Source: Euperipatoides rowelli
Taxonomy: Eukaryota > Onychophora > Udeonychophora > Euonychophora > Peripatopsidae
Strand: one strand, 5' to 3'
Assembly: GCA_003024985.2 (NCBI GenBank)
Contig: PXIH01S0002469.1
Length of the DNA stretch: 11,047 nt
Part shown: positions 7,246 to 11,047 of the stretch, in pieces
How positions within the stretch are numbered: position 1 is the first letter of the stretch
Layout: every line of letters starts with the position of its first letter
Program-made: the position numbers and the translations under genes
The notes under the pieces: generated by a model
Databases searched by the model: none
The model's input: the letters and a program-made list of their open reading frames with translations, nothing else
Told to the model about the DNA's origin: nothing

Positions 7246-7950
7246 TAAAATAATAAATAGTAATAATTGCTATCAAAAAAAAAAAAAACTTATCAAAATA
7301 AATTATTTAAAGATATATTGGGACTGGCTCTACTAGTGTTTGTTAATAAATTTAGGTGTTCCACAATTTGAAAAAGCTTGAAACATCTGCCTTAGAAAGG
7401 GTGGTCATAACTATGGTTACATGTCTAATGTATCAATAATTGTTTATAGTAGGCATTTAATTGTTATTCATTTCATGAATTTTAAATCAGTATTTTTTTT
7501 TTATTATCATTGCAGTTATTATTTTAAAACTGTGGAGTCTTATTATCTGAAGAGCATGTAAATTGTGAAAGGAGTCATGACCCTAGAAGTTGCTATTCCT
7601 GCCTAATTTTTCACATTTTTATAATACAATTTCGCTTTTTATTCAAAAAGTATGTGCTGTCTAAATTTTGTTGTTGTCAAATCTTATGTTAATTTACAAA
7701 TAATAGTTATTACTACAGATCTGATATTAATTTATTTATTCAGGATTCTTGAAAGATTTTTACAGAAGTGTGTTAAGGGTGGAAAATGCTTGTTAACCTG
7801 TGGCCCATTAATAGGAAAATAGATATGATTAATGCAGTTAAACTTGTATTATTTACTTAAATCTGGAAACCGAATGACTCTCACTATAATTTTAACCTAT
7901 TAAATTTCTTTCTCTGCACACATTTAAATTATATAAGGATAGTTATTTTA
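7246..7950. other. unrecognised AT-rich DNA with an A13 run
   Basis: A run of 13 A lies at 7275-7287. Apart from the proposed hAT right end near 7345-7390, nothing is recognised: no open frame, RNA gene or repeat pair. Confidence 0.4.
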
Positions 7951-7962
7951 CCCCCCCCCCCC
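7951..7962 (+). repeat. C12 homopolymer
   Basis: Twelve consecutive C residues after TATTTTA. This is the second long C run in the window. Confidence 0.95.
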
Positions 7963-8027
7963 TACACAAACAATACCATCTTCTCATTACAGTTTAATTC
8001 TATAATTAGGAAATTAAATGTGAGGAA

Positions 8028-8627
8028 AAAAATCATAATCTCCCAGGACCATAAATCAGATAATCATCTCATGTGTCACAGGTATGCTTTCATTCAATAC
8101 CACACTTTGTACAAATCCCATAAGAGCAGGAAGTGAAAAAAAATTAAAAATAGAAAGATGATACATGCTTTCATTCAATACCACACTTTGTACAAATCAC
8201 ATAAGAGCTGACAGTGAAAAAAATGTCAAAGTACAAAGATGAAATAATTTTCCATGACCATCAATTAGATAATCATCTCATGTGTCACAGACATTCTTTT
8301 ATTCAATACCACAACTTTATACGAATCCCATAAGAGCTGACAGTGAAAAAAATTTCAAAGTACAAAATGAAAATCATAATTTTTCATGGCCATCAATCAG
8401 ATAATCATCTCTGGTGTCACAGACATGCTATAACAAATCCCATCAGACCTAGCAGTGCAAAAAAATTCAAATCACAAAGATGAAAATCATAATTTTCCAT
8501 GACCATAAATCAGATAATCATCTCCGGTGTCAAAAACATGCTTTCATTCCATACCACACTTCACATCAGATCTAGCAGTGAAATATATTTCAAAGTAAAA
8601 GATGAAAATCATAATTTTCCATGACTA
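8028..8627 (+). repeat. minisatellite of ~110-130-bp units, irregular
   Basis: AGATAATCATCTC recurs at 8058, 8267, 8399 and 8512. The segment CATGCTTTCATTCAATACC occurs at about 8083 and 8164, with variants near 8290 and 8538. Other shared blocks are CATAAGAGCTGACAGTGAAA, TTTCAAAGTACAAA, ATGAAAATCATAATTTTCC and GGTGTCA. Units differ by internal deletions: the second copy lacks the AGATAATCATCTC block, and the fourth lacks the CAATACCACACTTTG block. There are no unique spacers between the repeats. Confidence 0.9.
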
Positions 8628-9064
8628 CCCTACAACCTAAACCAAATTTAACTATTTTTACATTTACAAATATATTAGTTTTTAAGAAAATATTTAAACA
8701 TTTGATAATTTTTAATATATATTTTAATGCAGCATACATAAATTTACCAGAATTCTATAAACAGAATAACATAGCTTATATTAATGTCTAAGCCCCCGAG
8801 AATTTTATACAAAGACAACCATCATATTAAACAAAACAATATAAGACCACTATAAAAAATTTGCACAAAACAATTAATATAGAAACAAGAGTATAATATA
8901 ATAACAATATAGAAAGACAATATTCTATCAGGTTCTGTGATGGTCCAACATGGTAATTTTCTATTAATCTGAATGTTATTTATACAGGACAAATTATCAA
9001 ACTAAAATATAAAAAAATTCCAAAATTTATTTATTTATTATATTAAACAAAACAATATAAAAAG
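8628..9064. other. AT-rich DNA bounded by a 21-bp direct repeat
   Basis: ATATTAAACAAAACAATATAA occurs at 8824-8844 and again at 9040-9060, leaving 195 bases between. The enclosed DNA is A-rich and ends in TTTATTTATTTATT. The pair could be a target-site duplication around a short retroposed insertion, or a chance or slippage repeat in A-rich DNA. No gene is seen. Confidence 0.4.
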
Positions 9065-9903
9065 ATGTTTATCATTGGAAGCTTATCTAGGTCAGCGGAT
9101 GTGACGTCGAGTTCAGCTAATATTGAAATCATAATTTACTTTCAAAGTGAAAACTTAGAGGAACATTACATTAGGTAGTAATTGTTGTTGTTTAAATGGT
9201 ATGCTTATTTCATTTACTTTTGTGAGGAAAATATAATTTCTATCATAACTTACAAGTTACATAATTTTGTTATAAAAGATGTAGATTTTTTTTTTCATTT
9301 CCCAGCACACCTGAAGCATGCTTGCATCACAGCAGTGAACTAGGGCAAACAGGTTGAGCAATGCAGCTTGTGTTTATGATAGATTATTTTAATTTTCTTG
9401 ATTTTCCTGACTGGCAAATTATCCTTTGAGCATTCGACATTTATCAGTCTTCATTGTATTTAATTTGTTTACATAATCAAGAATGATTCGAAACACAGAC
9501 TGCTGTGTACAAAATAAATTTCTATTAGATGAATTATAATTTTTTTTAAAAAAATCTGTACCATCTTTTTAAAATTTCAAATTTACATACATAACAAATT
9601 TATATTAGACCACTAAAAAATAGATATATACAGTATATATTTCATCTACCTTGCTTTCTCAAGAATATAGATAAGGCTATATAGGCTAATGTAGGCTATA
9701 CTTGTATTTTATTTTATTTTAAAAAGTAAGCCTAAATGAAAAGTAATTTAGTAACTAAATTAACCCACTGTTTCTAGCAATAAATGTGATAAACGCAGAT
9801 CAATACAAAATATTACTATAAAGAAATAAATAAATGGACGTACCTGCCAGTTCACTTGTTTTATTACAAAAGGAAGAAAAACAATACATTTATTTTNAAT
9901 ATT
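9065..9903. other. unrecognised DNA with weak exon-like segments
   Basis: A 37-codon plus-strand frame with ATG lies at 9065-9178; its middle (GGTCAGCGGATGTGACGTCG) is unusually GC-rich for the area. A strong acceptor-like tract of T then CATTTCCCAG precedes 9306, and a possible donor CAG|GTTGAG follows at 9352/9353. Neither is supported enough to call a gene. GGCTA motifs cluster at 9673-9701. One base (9897) is undetermined. Confidence 0.3.
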
Positions 9904-10275
9904 TTACTTTATTACAAAAATCAATATATCTTGCAACACAAGAAATGTTAGAAAATTTGAAAGGTAGGCTAAAATATAAAATTGAAAATCCCTACATTTG
10001 TTACATAATTTAATAAATCTACCAGAAAGATCAATTTCCAAGTCTAAGTAGATGGAGGTAATGAAAGAACCTATGCTTTTAATATTAAATTCAGATGGAC
10101 AAATATGATAATCAAAAAGAATAGATTTGAAACTATAGAGAAGATAATCAATAAACCTAAAGGTATGAATGATTTACCAGTGATTTGAAATATTTATTTT
10201 ATAGTAAAAAAAAAGAATAGCAACATTAGAACCATATGCAATTCACAACAGTACCCCAATATTTTGTCTCTATAA
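9904..10275 (-). pseudogene. reverse transcriptase palm fragment, decayed retroelement
   Basis: One minus-strand frame, with no start codon and two internal stops (TGA 10243-10245, TAA 10174-10176), carries reverse-transcriptase landmarks in the right order. First is IAYGSNVAI (about 10219-10242), where the family has a GIPMG(T/S)NCAP-type motif; the TGA sits at the expected Gly. Next is FRFIDY (10144-10161), where the active site is normally (Y/F)R(Y/F)IDD. Then come PSEFNI, YLDLEIDLSGRF (YLDLEI at 10033-10050) and KCRDFQF (RDFQF at 9979-9993). The YLDL plus RDF(N/Q)F pattern is typical of a reverse-transcriptase group common in marine invertebrates, perhaps allied to Penelope-like elements. 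The frame ends at TAA 9904-9906, and downstream similarity seems to continue in another frame. The second catalytic Asp is Tyr, so it is inactive. Sequence reading and recalled family patterns are the only evidence. Confidence 0.75.
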
Positions 10276-10518
10276 GATATTGAATATGAAAATATAATTA
10301 TGAAAAATACCAATTTTGAATATTTGTTATTCTGATTAATATCAAATTGAAATTTATTTCTAAAATAGTGAAAATTTTAACCATCAATTAAAACCAATCA
10401 AAAAGATCAAATAAAACAGCAATAATTAATAGAAGTGGGATGCTAGTATCAAGGTTCTCAAAATAAAAAATGGCAATGCTGTCCACAGTTTCATCTAGTT
10501 GACCATTAAATAAAGAAT
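10276..10518. other. AT-rich DNA between the two retroelement fragments
   Basis: A different minus-strand frame near 10262-10310 reads SYSISYRDKIL, which could be the frameshifted segment just upstream of the reverse-transcriptase NCAP-like motif. Nothing further is recognised. The fingers domain expected between the linker and the palm is not visible here. Confidence 0.35.
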
Positions 10519-10929
10519 TTAAAANTTATTAAATTTTATTTTATTAAGTAGAAAAGTCAAAATAAAATTAATAACCAAATTAATATTGTTAAAAATATTA
10601 TATGTACAAGCTGTAATTAACCTGAAACTAATCGGGTTCTTATGAAATTTGGTTATGGCATTTCTGATTTGATTATTCACTCTGTTTCTTAACATTTTAA
10701 AATTGTTTAGATTAACAATGGTTTTATTATGTAACAGAGTTTTAAGAGCTTTATTTTTCTGTCTAATCACCAATATTAAGTCTTTATTCAGCCACTGAGG
10801 TATCTTTTTTTTACAATCAGATGCATAGATCTTTTTCCTTGGTGTATTACATTTTATAATAAGATTAATTTTATCCATCATATCCCTGTCAAAATTATCT
10901 CTACAGCTAAATTTTAAAAAGGTATCAAA
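10519..10929 (-). pseudogene. non-LTR retrotransposon linker between endonuclease and reverse transcriptase
   Basis: The minus-strand frame is open from 10929 (after TGA 10930-10932) to 10519; its first ATG is at 10881. Residues 25-83 from that ATG have the pattern of the linker that follows APE-type endonucleases in non-LTR elements: KKIPQWLNKDL, then IRQKNKALK, then FKMLRNRVNNQIRNAITKF. The recurring family pattern is P-W-(F/L)-N-x-(D/E)-L, a basic R-x-(K/R)-N-x-A, and (L/F)-R-N-x-V-N-x-x-I-R-x-A. After about residue 83 (near 10633) the similarity stops and the tail is AT-rich translation, so the copy is truncated or rearranged before the reverse-transcriptase domain. Base 10525 is undetermined. 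Confidence 0.8.
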
Positions 10930-11047
10930 TCATGGAGAGCCATTTTTATAGCTGTTTCATCGGCATTCATGTGATCATAAAAATAATATTCAAAACTTTG
11001 AGATTCCAATTTCAATTCAATATCAAAAGAGATCATAACATGATCAC
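10914..11047 (-). pseudogene. C-terminal end of APE-type endonuclease, partial at window edge
   Basis: From the right edge the minus strand reads DHVMISFDIELKLE, which matches the last conserved motif of APE-type endonucleases of non-LTR retrotransposons: (S)DH followed by a beta strand. The His is a catalytic residue. The preceding codon is cut by the window edge but its visible bases (GT) fit Ser. The frame continues through SFEYYFYDHMNADETAIKMA and stops at TAA 10914-10916. The linker continues in another frame, and the two frames overlap between 10914 and 10929, so a 1-base-class frameshift near 10915-10933 separates them. The rest of the endonuclease should lie to the right of the window. 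Confidence 0.8.

Larger units (their letters stand above)
5989..7390. mobile_element. possible old hAT-like transposon (termini only)
   Basis: The left candidate terminus TAGCATTTCTCAACTGTGTTC, followed by GAGTTCCACGATCC, resembles hAT ends, which commonly begin (C/T)AG.G.TTCTCAA and carry GTTCC(A/G)C motifs. The right candidate, read inward on the minus strand, starts CAGATGTTTCAAGC and contains TGTGGAACACCT. The flanking 8-mers (5981-5988 and the eight bases after 7390) share only a central TAGA, so no clean target duplication is visible. No transposase is recognised between the ends. If real, it would be a degraded non-autonomous copy interrupted by the Helitron. Confidence 0.25.

Noticed and set aside
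8028-8627. Array considered as CRISPR
   Set aside because: The units are long, diverged and contiguous, with internal deletions instead of unique spacers.
9897-10525. Undetermined bases at 9897 and 10525
   Set aside because: They are single ambiguous bases from assembly and carry no biological signal; 10525 only affects the last residues of an already degraded frame.

Overview
The window looks like intergenic or intronic DNA from an AT-rich animal genome, most likely a marine invertebrate. I see no bacterial gene structure: no long open frames, no ribosome-binding sites and no operons. What I do see is animal repeat DNA: a canonical non-autonomous Helitron, decayed fragments of endonuclease-encoding (APE-type) non-LTR retrotransposons and of a second reverse transcriptase, minisatellites, a compound AAT/GAT microsatellite, and long A, T and C runs. 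No complete host gene is visible, and I cannot name the species.

Layout. Positions 1-1358 are mostly unrecognised AT-rich DNA with one coding-like minus-strand stretch (293-493) and a C13 tract. Positions 1359-2510 form a composite foldback repeat: two ~210-nt inverted arms around an ~83-bp tandem array, with a ~66-bp tandem array on the outer right side. Just beyond it (2559-2701, minus) is a 143-nt open segment with good-looking acceptor and donor splice signals, the best candidate for a host exon. Positions 3223-3576 (minus) hold an open frame broken by one stop. A trinucleotide microsatellite follows at 4027-4109, a short open stretch at 4862-5026, and a 115-bp tandem duplication at 5039-5270.

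Positions 5989-7390 may be an old hAT-like transposon, with termini only weakly supported. Inside that interval lies a well-defined 348-bp Helitron (6898-7245) with a 5' TC, a 3' hairpin followed by CTAG, and insertion between A and T. Its 3' hairpin block has been amplified in tandem. A ~110-130-bp minisatellite occupies 8028-8627.

The right end carries two minus-strand retroelement fossils. At 10519-11045 are the C-terminal end of an APE-type endonuclease (Asp-His motif) and the linker that precedes the reverse transcriptase, separated by a frameshift. At 9904-10275 is a reverse-transcriptase palm fragment with stops and a lost catalytic aspartate. None of these looks able to make a working protein. 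The genes do not form a system together; the window is best read as layers of repeat insertion and decay, possibly around one or more host exons on the minus strand.
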